Positions 51,756 to 64,000 of a stretch of 64,000 nucleotides of DNA are shown here, one piece after another. Within the stretch, counting starts at the first letter, position 1; the number at the start of each line of letters is the position of its first letter. The stretch lies in contig JAACJK010000178.1 in NCBI GenBank assembly GCA_013368325.1, forward strand, positions 1 to 64,000, in the 5' to 3' direction. The translations under genes and the position numbers were made by a program. This DNA comes from Ephemerocybe angulata. Taxonomy: Eukaryota > Basidiomycota > Agaricomycetes > Agaricales > Psathyrellaceae. The notes under the pieces are model-generated. The model searched no databases, had not been told where the DNA came from, and was given only the letters and a program-made list of their open reading frames with translations.

Positions 51756-53578
51756 TTAATCGCTTTCGACCTCAGCCTCACCCTCCTCTTCTTCTTCATC
51801 CTCCCAGCCAGACCCAAATTCTCCATCCTCCTCATCCACCACCTCTTCCTCCTCATCCAACTCCAACTCATCATCCTCATCCTCATCGTCCTCCTCATCG
51901 TCCTCCTCCTCCTCACTGCGTTTCCGCTTCCCACCAACCTCAACCCCCTCCACATCTCCATCCGCCAGCGTCAAACACGTCAACCGCGTCCCATTCGTGC
52001 TGTACGTAGCCACCGGAGAGACCTTCACAATCTCCTTCGCTTCAGAGACGTTCGGGATGTCGTTGATGTCGTAGACGTGGATGTTGCCGTCCGAGGAGAC
52101 GGTCGAGACGATCGTTGTTGAGCTGCGGCCGCTCTTTTCGGGGAGGGAGATTTCGAGGGTTCGGAGTTGCTTCACACTATTACGATTTTGTTTTGTACAG
52201 ATTAGTTAGGGTTTCACGAGGAGTGCGATTGGGAGGGTGTGTGTGGTTGGGAGAAGGGATGGTTGGACGTACCGGTTCTCGTGGCCTACAAGCTGCGCGA
52301 AGAGTGTGGGCTCTTTCGTCTTGTCTTCATGTACGGCGTATATCGAGACTTCCTTATCTTCGGCTGCGACGAAGAGGAGCTCGCCTTCGCCGTTTACGCG
52401 TTTGCAGAAGCGGAGGTCGTGCAGGCGTGCAGGGTGGTTAATGATGTGCAGGAGTTCCATCGTCTGGGAGGGAGAGGGAATCGCACGGCCTTTTAATCGG
52501 TTGGGACAGAGTAAGAGAGAGTTGGAATACGCACGGAGGAGTAGATATCGATTGATGAGCCGGCCTGAACAGCGAACAGCGACCCGTCGGTTGACCACTG
52601 GCACGTTTCGCCCTCTGTAGGAGATAAGCAACCTAGATAGACAAGTAAAAATAAGGTAGACGCACCCTTGCCGATCTTCGTACTCGCAACACCCTTTCCT
52701 CTCATGAGATCCCACATGCGCAGCGTCCTGTCCCTTCCAACGGAAAGAGCAACCTTGCCGGACGGGTGCACTGCGATGGCGTTCACGCGTCCCTTGTGGC
52801 CCTTCAGCGCACGCAGGACAGCCCAGTCGCGTGCTCGGAAGATACAGAGGGTGCCATCTTCGGAGGCGGAGAGGAGGAACGATCGTGAAGGGAAGCTCAA
52901 ATGCGTGATAGATCCTACAATCCAGATTTAGTCCAGCAGCAATCCAAGCCACCTTGCATAGCAGGAGGATGTGTAGGGATGTGGGCACGTACCTTCGTGA
53001 TGCATAAGCCCACCAACCTCCTTCTTCCTCCTCAGATCCCAAATCTTGATAATCTCATCCGCACTCCCCGTCGCGAGCCACTTGCCGCCCTGCGGCGACG
53101 CAGCGACCGACTTGATACACGACACATGCGCGGGGAACATGAACATCGGCTTCATGTGGAACTCCAGCTTGCCCTCCTCCGTCACAGACGTGCTCCCACT
53201 CAGCCCATACAGCAGCTTCTCATAGGACCCTGCGACGACTTTGAATGTTGAGGGCAGGGGCGCGGGTTTCTCCTCGGCAGGGGTCTTGGGCGACTTTCCT
53301 TTGCCTTTCGTTGTGGATGTCGTGGGTTTAGGTGCGGGGGTGGCGACGCTGGCCTTTGGTTTGCTGGTGCTGGGTCCAGCAGCGGCCTTGCCCTTCGCAG
53401 GGGCTTTTCCTTTTGATGCAGCCGCTGCCGCCTTGCTTTTCGACGACGACGACGGGGGAGGCGAGGCGATGCGGGCCCTCTTCTGCGCTCGTTCAGCGGC
53501 CTTGGGCTTGTCCTCGCCCCTCGCCTTCTTGAGGAACTTTATGGCATCCCGGGCGCCGGAGTTGTTGGGTTTGGGCAT
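51756..53578 (-). CDS. MAK11: Mak11, WD40 protein of 60S ribosome biogenesis
   Basis: Exons: 53578-52993, 52914-52666, 52614-52535, 52463-52273, 52176-51756; sum 1527, so 508 residues. A Lys/Ala-rich, probably nucleolar N-terminus precedes the WD repeats. FKVVAGSYEKLLYGL opens the propeller, followed by MFPAHVSCIKSVAASP...IKIWDLR, FLLSASEDGTLCIFRARDW, LKGHKGRVNAIAVHPSGKVALSVG...LRMWDL and STVSSDGNIHVYDI. The tail is a long acidic run (EEEEDDEEDDEDEDDELELDEEEE region). The order matches Mak11/PAK1IP1, which acts with Rlp24 in early pre-60S particles. It shares a 153-bp promoter with GatA, so cytosolic and mitochondrial translation genes are paired. Confidence 0.9.
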
Positions 53579-53731
53579 GGTGAATGTGAGGGTATGATTT
53601 CAAGGCGAGAGTTCACAAAAAAGTTGTTGATGTGATGCGCCATCAATTAGGTGACCTTAACCCAAGCTCTTGCATTCATTTCCGACTGTCATCTCTCCTT
53701 CCACCAGCGCGTCGTGCAGCTTTCCGTCCCG
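53579..53731. promoter_or_regulatory. Bidirectional promoter, MAK11 / GatA
   Basis: 153 bp between divergent start codons. The GatA ATG at 53732 was preferred over the upstream GTG at 53651 because it directly opens a mitochondrial presequence. Confidence 0.55.
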
Positions 53732-55759
53732 ATGCGTGGGCATGCTAGAAATGCGCTGACTCGGTTTGCGTTGGGTTCTTCGAGATGTACGCGATGCTAT
53801 TCGACGCGACAGGCGCTCATCGAGCAGAACGCCAAGATCAACGCTTTCGTGCACATTAGCCCGGAATCTACTGCCTCAACCTCGAAAACCGGAGCTCTGC
53901 AAGGCCTGAAAGTCGCAGTGAAGGATAACATCGCGACCAAGGACTCTCCAACGACGTGTTCTTCTGCCATTCTCAAAGGTGGGTTGCTACTTCACAGGTT
54001 GTTCGGACGCGCAACTAATACTATACGACAGACTTCGTGTCCCCCTTCGACGCCACGGTCGTAAAGCAGCTGCGCCGAGATGGTGCAGACATTGTGGGGA
54101 AGACGAACTGCGATGAGTTTGGAATGGGGTGAGTGTCTTTGCTGCGTTCACCCCTTCGTGCGGCGGTGACTAATTTCGTAGGGAAGGTCGTTGAATGTGT
54201 ACTCTGTTCACGGGCCTACCTTGAACCCATTCCCATTCACTTCTGGAGCGAATAACTCAACCGCCGAAGTGGAGGAAAGGAGTGCGGGAGGAAGTTCGGG
54301 AGGGAGCGCAGCTGCCGTAGCAATGGGATTGTGCGATGCGTGAGTCGGCACCGTTTCTTGACTAGGAGTGAGCTTTTACAGGTGTGTGCAGGGCTTTGGG
54401 TACAGATACGGGAGGCTCAATACGACTTCCTGCGTCGTATTGTGGCGTTGTTGGGTTCAAGCCTTCTTATGGGCTTGTCAGTCGGTGTGTTGCCCAGTTT
54501 CCCTCAGACCGGGATCCAGTTCTAATGAGTGTATAGCTGGGGAGTGGTTTCCTACGCCGATAGCTTGGACTGTGTAGGCGTTCTCGGGGCGGATGTTCCT
54601 ATTGTATCTCGCGTATTCGGTGAGTTCAATATAGTTAACGTCCTGTGATATCATGCTAATGAATGACAGACAGAATCTCGGCGTTTGACACGAAGGATCC
54701 AACGTCTGCAGAACCAGAACTTCGAGAAGCAGCCTCGACCCACGCAAGAAGGAGGCTAGAATCACTCACACTTGATAGCGGGCGTGGCAAACTGGATGGA
54801 TTGAGAATTGGGATACCCCAGGTACGCTTTAGGCGCCCTCGTGTTCGGGTCCTGTCCGGGCGACTAACACTATCCCGACCACTCAGGAATTCTTCCCTTC
54901 CGAACTTTCGCCGGCCGTTCTCGATATCTTCCGCGGCGTCCTCCAATCGCTACAAGCCCGCGGCGCTACACTTGTCCCCGTATCCCTCCCATCTTCCTCA
55001 TACGCGCTGAGCGCGTACTATGTCCTCGCCTCTGCAGAAGCAAGCAGCAACATGGCACGCTACGACGGGATCCAATATGGTGAGGCACTTTTGCTGGATT
55101 TAGCGCTCCTTACTAACCTTCTGATCAGGCAAACGCATACCCACGAACTCGTTAGCTGATCTGAGGAACGTAGCAAGTGTGTACGCCCAGGGGAGAAGTG
55201 CGGGCTTTGGGCCTGAAGTGCAGAGGAGGATTTTGTTGGGGACATACGCTTTGACGTCAGAGTGCGTGTTGGCTGCATTCAGCTTAGTCTGTGCCACTAA
55301 CGTTTTCCTCCTTCTTTCGGACTTAGTGCGTTTGACAATTATTTTTTGCAAGCCCAACGCGTGCGCCAGCTGGTGAAAGACGACTTTGACGCGGTGTTCT
55401 CGATTCCTAACGTTCGCAACGCCGTGGAAGAGTCTGAAGAGGGCTTGGAAGAGCCTGCCAGCAAAGTGGACGTGTTGCTGCACCCGTCGGCGATTGGGTC
55501 TGCACCGCCGTTGTCGCTAGACTCGTCCAAGTCGCCCCTGGACAGCTATGTCCAGGATCTGTTGACGGTTCCAGCGTCGCTGGCGGGCGTTCCGGCGCTA
55601 AGCGTGCCTTGTCCGACCATGTCGACGTTGTTGCAACGGGAAGCAGAGCAGGGACATGACGGATGGCCGGTCGGTGTCAGCGTTATCGGGCAGTGGGGGT
55701 CGGACGAACTTGTGCTCGCTGTAGGACAGGCTGTAGCTGAGGGAAGGCGTACTACATGA
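53732..55759 (+). CDS. HER2: Mitochondrial glutamyl-tRNA(Gln) amidotransferase subunit A
   Basis: Exons: 53732-53978, 54032-54128, 54187-54339, 54392-54484, 54537-54619, 54670-54821, 54887-55079, 55129-55261, 55327-55759; sum 1584, so 527 residues. The Arg-rich start [18 protein letters not shown] looks like a mitochondrial presequence. The amidase triad is visible: Lys in [13 protein letters not shown] (about residue 64), the cis-Ser in the [17 protein letters not shown] loop (about 146) and the nucleophile in [13 protein letters not shown] (about 173). The family blocks [34 protein letters not shown] and LLGTYALTS follow. The subunit hydrolyses glutamine to convert Glu-tRNA(Gln) to Gln-tRNA(Gln). 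The yeast homologue is Her2. Confidence 0.9.
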
Positions 55760-56779
55760 GGCGGGCGCCACTGTCTTTCGACGCGAGCATAGGCCCAGAG
55801 ACACGCCGGATCCTCCCATGCGCCTCTCAACAGTGGAGGAGCACATGCGCCGTTGAACTGCAAGTGCGCATAGGAGGACCCTGTCCGTATCTGCCACAAG
55901 TGCCACAAATCTTCCGTTGATGGTTCTCGAGATGGCTTACGTTAATTGATATTCGGCCGGTGCAAATAGAGTTGGGCGTTTTGGGCAAAGATCCTTGGGA
56001 TGAGAAGGCGTCATGCGGGCGGCCACGAGTATGAAGAAGCCTCCGGACGCTTTCGCGACATACGAGCACCGTACGGTCGGTGAATGAAGGAAGCAAATTG
56101 GGTTCGAGGGTGGCCTTTGCAAAGGAAATCGAGGGTATGTTTTGAGGAAGTGAGAGGGGCAAAACCATGACATACCCCAGCCACGTGTTGTCATCGCCCC
56201 ATTGGGGTAATGAGATCTCGATCGTGTGATCGCCAGCGAGTCCGAAAATTCGAAGAAAAGATGGGGACGAGATCTCGATTCGCACGGATTTGGACGGCAA
56301 GTTCTGGATGTGTCGTCGGTCACCACCGTCGTTCTGCCTTTTTCCTTCCTTGCCTCCTTCTTTCACCCACAATCAACCAACCGCCCCCACTGCCCCAGGG
56401 CCCACCGCAGCACGCACGGGCCATACAAACCAACGCGCATCGCCGACTCGTTTGGCGCCCTTGTTGGAGACGGTGCAGGAGCGGGCACTTTGAGCAACTC
56501 TGGTGAGCGATCCCATTGTGTATCGGGGCTGGGTGCACATCGTGTTCGGTGCGGGTGCTTCTGCGCTTTGGCGCTGAGGGGAGGGATCTGCGGTCGCCTG
56601 TGCGAGCCAGCCAGCCCTGCACTCTGGCATAACTGACCTTTGTCTGCAGCGCCGATTCACTTAACAAAGTCACTAACCTTGCAAGCATCATTGGCGACGG
56701 ATCCCTGCGCATCAAGGCAACGCGACACTCAGGAGCAGGGCGGTAACGGCATCAATAACACCTGATTTCCCATTCTAGG
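55760..56779. other. Intergenic region before the Rxt3-type gene
   Basis: No gene is supported; the minus-strand frames here lack domains. Several GT/AG pairs upstream of 56780 could mark a 5' UTR intron, which cannot be decided from sequence alone. Confidence 0.45.
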
Positions 56780-59700
56780 ATGAACGTAGCAGCACTATTG
56801 CAGGAGAGCCCCTCGGAGGATCCGGCGACGCGGAGGGCGCGGTCGGGGAGCAATGCAGGAGGGAGTAGCACGACGGGGAACAATGCAGGAGGGAGTACCA
56901 CGACGGGGAACAGTGCAGGAGGGAGTAACACGGCGGGGAATAGTGCAAGCTGGATGGATGAGGAACCGGAGGACCGCGAGGACCCCAGGTTCTTGGCCAT
57001 GGCGTGGGGGATGATGAGAAACGAAGAGAGGGCGAGGGGAGAAAGGAGGATGCGGGGTATTCCCTCTCCCCCACCAACGTGGACGAACGCCCCCGACAGA
57101 GACGCCTGGGCCGCTTCTCAGCGACGAGAGCGAGCCTCATCGACGTCCGCACCGTCGAGCAGCAGCAACGCGCAGCTTCGAAGCCTGGTCCATTCCCCGA
57201 TTGATGCGCGACAAGAGAGCGGTTATCGCAGCGGACCCCCTCCCCCCACACACGCCTCGCCCTCGGGATCGCACATGCTGCATCGCGGGCCACCACTATC
57301 ACCTATCATGTCCAAGGATCCGAAAATTACGACCACGAGTCCGGGGTCAGGACGCCTCGGGGCTACGCAGGGATTTGGTGGGCCTCATGGCCACCCTTCA
57401 CATGCTTCACCCGCAATGGCTTCGCTCCGACCTAACCCAGCCGCCAATACGGGCGCCAACAGTGGGCACGGTGGCGGTGACCCGGCCGCGGGATGGCCCG
57501 GCCCCGGCTACGGACCGCCGGAGAGAGAGCGACGCGGGTCGGCATCGTCCGGCATCGGCGCCGGAGGGCTTTTGCGTTCCAGTGAGTCGTCGAATTTGTA
57601 CCATCATCATCAACCACAGCGCCAACCTCGACTTTCTCGTGCACAGACCAGCAGCTTTCACAGCATCCGGGACTCTCACCGTCGCCGGCGTACGAGAAGG
57701 ACTATCACCAGGCTCAGCAGCACCAGCAGCAGCAAGGAGCACGCAGAAAAACCGTGTCTGGGAGTGGGGTGTTGGGTGCAGGGTCAGCGGCGAACACCAG
57801 CAATAGCATGCCCCCACCGTCTCAGTTAGTTGGGCCTGGTACGGGTACACCGCCTGGTGAGTGTTCAGTCTGTTTTCGTGCCCATGAGTTGTGTATGCTT
57901 GAGGCGCCTTTTTTCTGTGACGGGATTGCTAGCCTGCTCACCCATTCTTCATGTCTATGCATCGGGATGTCATACTCATACGTGTCTTCGCGCTTAGACG
58001 ATCTTCCACCATTATCGCACAAGTCATCCAGTATGGCACCTCCAATGTCACATTCAAGCGCGCTTCCACCCCCCATGCACGGTCCTCCTCCACCCCCACA
58101 ACACCAACATGCAATGTCGTCCAGCTCTTTCATGGAACGCGAACGCGACATACTACTCAACAGAGAACGCGGCGACCAGCGCGATCACCCTATGGACCAC
58201 CTTCGACCATCATCATCATCGACCTCGGCTGGCCCACCCCCGGCTGGACCTAACCCTAACAGCACTTCAAACACCCCGCGTCAACATCATTCCCAGGTCC
58301 AATCGCATCACCCTTCACATTCCGTGCCGCCTCCGTCCTCGTCTGCACCGAGAGGCGGACCCCAATCCAGCTATTCACAACCCGGCAGTGGACGCGTGAC
58401 GCCCCTGAACGACATGGAGAGGGACAGGGAACGCGAGCGAATGATATACAACCGAGAGCGAGAGCACCGCGAGCGGGCGCTTTCCTCGGCGTCTGCGTCC
58501 GGTGTCGCACCCTCACCTATCACCTCCCCTCGGGGCGTGGCCTACGGGCCTCCACCGCCGCCTGGACACCATTCTTCGCACTCAACGGGTGGCCTCCCTC
58601 CGTCGGGACCAGGTCAGGCTACGAGTCCCCCTGGCACCGCGAGAGGTGGCGGACCGGCCCATCCTGCTTCGAGTTCGGCTCATGCACCACCTCCGAATCC
58701 CTATGCCGCCGCCTCTGGAAGTTATGGATCGTACGGGCCTCCGCCACCGCCGCCGTCTGGCTCGTCTCAGGGTCCCCACGGGCATTCCCTTGTGCACGGA
58801 CCGCCTCTTCCACCCCCGCCTTCTTCTGGATCGTCTGCGCAAGGTCCTCCGCCACCGTCGGGCAGCTCTTCGATCTCTGCGAGAGAACGCGAGCGTGAAC
58901 GTGAACGCGAAAGAGAGCGCGAGCTGCGGGATAGGAACTTTGAGAGGCTGGCTAGGGATAGGGAGAGAGAGCAGAGGGAGCGCGAGTTCTCGGAGGGCCA
59001 GTATCGGCGCGAACGGGATAGGGATAGGGAGATCCGGGAGATGCGTGAACGTGATTTTAGGGAGCGCGAGATTCGGGAGCGGGAGATCATTCGGGAGAGG
59101 GAGCTTCGAGAGCGGGAGAGGGAGAGGGATGTTCTTATGCGGGATGCGAGGGTTGAGGCTAGGGAGCCCCTTGTTGGGGGCCCTGGACGGTCGGAGGTGC
59201 CCCCGCGAGTCGATCCGAGGGATATTCGGGATGTGAGGGGGGATCCGAGGGAGATGAGGCCTGATCCGCGCGATATTAGGCCTGACCCACGAGGGGATCT
59301 TTATGCGAGGGACAGGGAGAGGGAGGTGAGGGTGGAGAGGGACCCTCGTGAGCGAGAGCGGGGGCCGAGGGAGCGTGATAGGGATGTGCATGAGCGGGAC
59401 TGGCCGGCGTGGGAGAGGGCGGAGGCGGAGAGGAAGGAGCGGATCCAGTGGGAGAGGGACCAGGAGCATCGGGAGAGGGAGAAGAGGGAACGGGATCAAA
59501 GAGATGCTGTTTTGAGAGAAAGGGATTTGAAAGAGCGCGAGCAGCGCGATAGAGAGCGTGACAGAGAACGGGAGAGGGAGCGGGAGCAGATGCAGATTTT
59601 GAGGGAGAGGGAGAGAGAAAGGGAACTTAGGGAGAAGGAGAGGGAGCTGCAGATGAGGGAGAGGGAGAGGGAGAACCGGGAGCACAGGGAGCGGGAACCG

Positions 59701-62700
59701 GTAGTTGATGTGAGGGACGGTGGAGGGTCGAGGGAGAGGAACCCGCCTGTTATCATTGGACCTGGTGTGCCTCCAGCATCCTCATCATCCGGTGCCCCTC
59801 GCGATTCTCGCCCTGGTTCGTCATCGCAAACCGCGGGTCCCGCTGGGCCGTTACCTCCCCAGAGTCACCATCAGGGCAGGTTCAACACGGCGTTCATTTC
59901 GAACTTTGTGGCGCCTGGTGAACGGGGGTCCAGGGCCAACTCAAGAGTGGGTTCCCCGAACCCGTCTCTGATGGGCTCGCATATGGGGACTATCAATATG
60001 AACGTGGGTGGATCGATGTCCACTATTGGACCTGGTGTTCCTGGTAAGCAATTCTTAGCTTCAGGTGTTCTATTGACAGGCGCTTAATTTTGTTTTTATA
60101 GGCCCCGCAGGAAGCTCGGTCGGTGGTATGCACGTCATCCCGGGGGGTATGCTCGGAGGAAGCTTGCCCTCGGGTGAGAAAGGTCGTGCAGGCGCACCAT
60201 CTTCGGTTCCTGCCGATCGACGAGAAAGAGAAGGCGTCCGTGAAGTGAGAGACTCCAAGGAGGGCATCCGGGATCGCGAGAGGGATGCAAGAGAGCGCGA
60301 GCGCGAAGCAAAGAAGTCTGGGCAGCTGCCGTCAATGGTCCCGTCGTCGTCTTCGAGGGTGCCTGGGGTGTCGCCGAAGGACCAGACGTCGCAACCACCT
60401 GTGCGGGATGGCCGTGAGCGGGAGAGAGAAAGGGAGAGGGAGCGTGAGAATTACGCTGCGGCGATTGCCGGGGGTGTTCCTAGTGGGCCGCCCCCTTCGA
60501 GTGGGGGCAGGCGGTCTGGGGATGCGCAAGAACCAGGATCGCACGGACATTCCAGGCACCCCTCGCTGTCGTCTTCTCAGCAGCAACACCAGCGTGAACG
60601 GGAGAGGGATAGGGATAGGGAGCGCGAGACGAGGCGCCATCAGGCTTCAGGATCATACCCGCATCAGTACCAGGACGAAATCCATATACCCCGAGACCGC
60701 GAACGCGAGCGTGCAGACCGAGAGAGGGAGCGGGAGCACGCCATCAATGCTCAACAGCTGCCCCCGCCTGGCAGAGACAGTGGTGGCGATGTGGAGATGG
60801 GGTACGGCGGATACCCTGGAATGGTTCCATCTCAGCACGCAATGGGACCGCCGCCTCCGCCTGGGTGGCACGAGGGCCCCGGGGGTCCTATCCCAATGGA
60901 CATGGGGTACCATCCGGGCGCCCCCCCGCACCACATGCACCACCAGCATCCTCAGAGTCAAGGTTACATTGGGTACCACCCGCAGGGCCCTTATCCTCCT
61001 GGAGCGCAGCCACCGCTGGGATACGGCCCCCCGCCTCCGCCAGGCCAAGTCGGCTATGGACACCCCCACCCTCAACAACAACCGTACCCATATGACGAGA
61101 GAGGTATGCCGGCGCCTGTGGACGTCAACGGGATGCACCACGGCCAAAATGGCGTCGTCGTTCTGGCGCCGAATGGGGTGATGCATCCCGGCCACGCTAT
61201 GCCTCCTGGGCCCCATGCGCAACAGCAGGGGCAGCAGATTCATCCGCAGCAGCACATGTACAACGTCGCCCCGCCGGGGTATATGCAGGTGTCGGGCTCG
61301 CACTCGAGTGGATCTGGGTCGTCGGGGATGCCGCTTGGGTCGGTCGGTGGGGACAGCGTAGGCGCTGTCAGTGCCCTCCGGCTGCCTGTGTCGACGCTGA
61401 CGCTGACGGCGACGTCGCCGCTGGAGGCGCCTGAGGAGCAGTTGGATGTTGTGAGGGAGGAGGGAGCCGCGGCGCTGTTGAGTGTGGAGAGGGAGATGGA
61501 GTATGAGCGTAAGCCGGAGGTGCGGGCGAAGACGAGTGTGAGTCTTGGGACGTTTGTGTATCCGGACGTGCCGTTCCCGTATAAGTTCGACCTTGGGGGC
61601 GGGATGGTTCCGCAGAGTGAGAGGAGTGTGGTTGAACAGGAGGCGCCGGTGAAGAAGGTTGTGGAGAAGAAGGACGTTGTGGAGAAGAAGGCGGAGAAAG
61701 AGGGTGAGAAGGAGAGTGAGAAGGAGGTGGAGAAAGAGAAGGAGGACGCGGTGGAGGAGGGCGAGATTGCTGAGCCTGTTGAGAAGGAGGTGGAGAAGGA
61801 AAAGGAGAAAGAGGTAGTGGTGAAAGACGAGCCAAGTGTGAAGAGCGGCAGCAACAAGATCTCGTCCCTCATCGACCTCGTCGAGGCCAAAGAGAAGTCG
61901 CCGACGCCCATCTTCGATACACGGGCTGCGTTGGAGAAGGGCTTGGACGCTGAGACGCAAGTTGCACCGGTTGAAGTCGACATTGAGACGAGGGTTACCG
62001 TTATCATTCCTCATGGACATCTGCCATCCGAGAAACCCAGAAGGCCCAAGATCTGGGGTGGGGGTGTGGTGGCCCCCCAGCCTGGTGCGCCGACAGCGAA
62101 TGGAGCACCGCCAAAGGCTGGTCCGAGCCTCAATGCTGCTGGCAAGCAGTCGGGGCCAAAGTTGGTCAAGAACAACGTATTGGTCAATCTTTTACCTCCC
62201 CCGCCCTCAGCGACATCTGCTGCCGATGCATCGAAAGGTGCTGAAGCTGATGCGGAGAAGAGTGCCTCAAGCCCTTCAACTGCGACAGGCCCATCTACTT
62301 CCAAGGACAAGACAACAAAGGAAGACACCCGGGCTCGTCAGGCGAAAGACAGAGAATCTCGTCTGGCCTACCTCGGAACGCTGGAAGATGCTGGGCAGAC
62401 CGTGCTCAAGAAATACGCCCCTCGTCGTATCTACACCGATGATTCTGACCTTGCTCTCTGCGCCATTCACTCGGGTTGGGTCAGCTGGGAAGGTGTGAGA
62501 CGCGCAAAGGAACAGTGCCGCGACTTGCGCGTTGAGGTCCGGGTCATGAGGGTTGCCAAACCCGGCTCGGCCGGATTGTGGAGTGGACGAGAGTTTGGGA
62601 AGACCGTTGAAGTGTATGCGGTGCCTGGCAGGGACGCGAAGGCTAATGCTGCGGGTCGGGAGAGGAAGGAGGAGATTGTTACGCGTTTCGTTGGGGGGCT

Positions 62701-64000
62701 TGGAGAGAGATGTTGGTCAGAGAAGGGGCGACATGGGTGGGTTGACATTGGTGAAGCAAGCACTGTGGTCAAGGAGGGCGAGGAGGTCGTGGAGAGCCCT
62801 TTGAACGATGGACGAGCGTTGATGAGTGCTGCCTGGGGGACTGGCCATGATGGCGCCGCTATCGAAGTGTTATCAGCCGGCTTCGTTGAGGTATGTTGGA
62901 GTCGTTCAACCCAGGGTCTATGTACTTACACCATTCACCTTTTGCAGCGCGGAACGTCGAGGAGTGGACCGGGTCTTGGCAGACGGAATCGTGCGCAGCG
63001 CATGATGGAATACGCAGAGAGGAGAATGGCCGTGTTGGGCCCCGCTCCTCAGCCACACCCTCTGATTTCAACTCTCGGAAAGGGCAATATCAATCCTCGC
63101 GTCGTGTCAGCACTAACTGCAAGCCCGTGGAACTTCACGACGACACGGCTGGCCGGGCGCAAGCGGAGACGCGGGTATGGATGTGTCAACCCTCATCCAC
63201 CTATCAACGCTCGGCTGCCCAATGCCACTCTCCTCGATGCCATCTCCGAACTTGACGAGATCGATCAGGAGAAGGACGGTCGCTCTGCTAAGCGGCGGCG
63301 CACTGGGGCGCTTAGTGAAACTGTTCGCCTGCCCGGGAAGACATGGGAAGACTGGAGAGAAGACGCTCTAATGAATCTCAAGACGGTGGTGTTCGCCACC
63401 CATACGGCTCCTTCCCCCGCTGCTGCTGATGATTCGTATCCTACTTCACCCACCTCTCCTGCAGGGGTGAATCCGATCGCGGCTGGAATGGTGAATACGG
63501 ATGGGGGAAAGAAGGAAACTGTCATTGGAGATGCAGTCCGTGTTGGGTAAGTTTTACCATCCATCCACGTATCTTGAAAAATCCGAGCTAATGAACATAA
63601 TCCCTCAGCTACAAGTATGACCGACATATCCTCAAGCAGATGCTCTTCCCTATGAAGCCCACACCATCATCGTCTTCTCGGTCTTTGAAGACCTCACACA
63701 CTCAACCGTCCTCGTCCACCAAGGTTGACAAGGAGACCGCTCAAATCTCGTACTTCCTCGGGACGATACCCCGGCGCCAAGTCATCTTGGAGACTGCGAC
63801 GAAAGAGCGATACTTGTTGACGCCAAAGCGAGCGGATGGTGAACCCAATGTGGCCGTTACCGACGCTCGCAAGGTTCTTTGGGCGTATGATATTTCCCTC
63901 ATCCTGGAGCAAGAGGTCATCGTGGAGGATGTGAAGGACGACCCAGTGACCTCTGTTTTGGAAGATCTCGAAGTGCCTACGGAACCTGAAGCTGCACTAT
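56780..64000 (+). CDS. Rxt3-domain protein (Rpd3L histone deacetylase complex), 3' end outside window
   Basis: Exons: 56780-57581, 57647-57856, 57998-60043, 60102-62890, 62948-63546, 63609 to beyond 64000; at least 2279 residues. Phases are consistent at every junction. The start MNVAALLQESPSED looks natural. Residues about 60-1500 are disordered: Ser/Pro/Gly-rich, then very long Arg-Glu runs (58860-59700 and again near 60420 and 60600) and His/Gln/Pro-rich blocks. The conserved part begins around residue 1500 with GTFVYPDVPFPYKF, then TRVTVIIPHGHL, and RRIYTDDSDLALCAIHSGWV, the Rxt3 signature. Rxt3 is a subunit of Rpd3L, which represses transcription. The length is far beyond yeast Rxt3 (about 294 residues). 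The last visible residues are acidic and still open. Confidence 0.75.
56849..56950 (+). repeat. 30-bp in-frame tandem repeat
   Basis: About three and a half copies of a unit containing AATGCAGGAGGGAGTA encode a ten-residue Asn-Ala-Gly-Gly-Ser repeat near the N-terminus of the Rxt3-type protein. Confidence 0.85.
58880..59700 (+). repeat. Arg-Glu codon repeat tract
   Basis: CGNGAG/AGGGAG dicodons repeat over about 800 bp, encoding Arg-Glu, Arg-Asp and Arg-Glu-Arg runs. Such RE/RD tracts are charged and probably form extended single alpha-helices or condensates; the role here is unknown. Confidence 0.85.

Noticed and set aside
52206..53042. 278-codon minus-strand ORF inside MAK11
   Set aside because: A read-through of introns and exons in the wrong frame; the spliced WD40 model explains the region.
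55827..56372. 181-codon minus-strand ORF between GatA and the Rxt3-type gene
   Set aside because: No domain, no clear start context, and splice-like signals do not improve it.
58582..59685. 367-codon Leu/Pro-rich minus-strand ORF
   Set aside because: Antisense of the Arg-Glu codon tract; low complexity only.

Overview
The window looks like a chromosome segment from a filamentous basidiomycete, probably an Agaricomycete. The genes carry many short introns (about 41-80 nt, GT...AG). The conserved proteins are typically fungal: a Rho GEF with a CNH domain, Trm140, Mak11, a mitochondrial GatA and an Rxt3-type protein. The repeats include a Ty3/gypsy element, a Ty1/copia element, a LINE and a Crypton-type tyrosine recombinase. 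Species cannot be named from sequence alone. Gene models were built by hand. For five spliced genes the exon lengths sum to a multiple of three with a terminal stop (RhoGEF 1598 aa, Trm140 413 aa, GPATCH1-like 888 aa, Mak11 508 aa, GatA 527 aa).

Region 1 (1-30 kb) is a transposon-rich accessory block. It holds a decayed gypsy element cut by the left edge (1 to about 7.3 kb, minus). Next come an inverted-repeat element carrying degenerate telomere-like repeats (7.7-8.2 kb) and a Crypton-like recombinase gene with a GCR1_C-like tail (8.8-10.9 kb). A strongly diverged histone H2B-like gene lies 177 bp downstream (11.0-11.8 kb), followed by a gene-free, repeat-bearing 3 kb. A dead LINE (14.9-26.3 kb, minus) is split by a young, intact copia element (16346-22179) with identical 338-bp LTRs and a perfect GGAAT target duplication. 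A minisatellite and an unrecognised 639-residue protein gene (27.9-29.9 kb) close the block.

Region 2 (30.5-38 kb) is conserved gene space: a Rho GEF with two tandem DH domains, divergently paired with a tRNA m3C methyltransferase of the Trm140/METTL2 family. Region 3 (38-44.7 kb) is gene-poor. It has a coiled-coil fragment, an SGNH-hydrolase relic and a 3.1-kb foldback element with arms of about 1 kb and a second, near-perfect 219-bp hairpin in its centre.

Region 4 (44.7-64 kb) is conserved gene space again: a GPATCH1-like splicing factor, a Dal5-type MFS transporter with one unresolved stretch, MAK11 and mitochondrial GatA on a shared 153-bp promoter, and a very long RE-rich Rxt3-type subunit that runs off the right edge.

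The candidates most worth a second look are the Crypton plus H2B-like pair, the LINE with a degenerate RNase H-like domain between endonuclease and RT, the double-DH Rho GEF, the nested foldback element and the orphan 639-aa protein.
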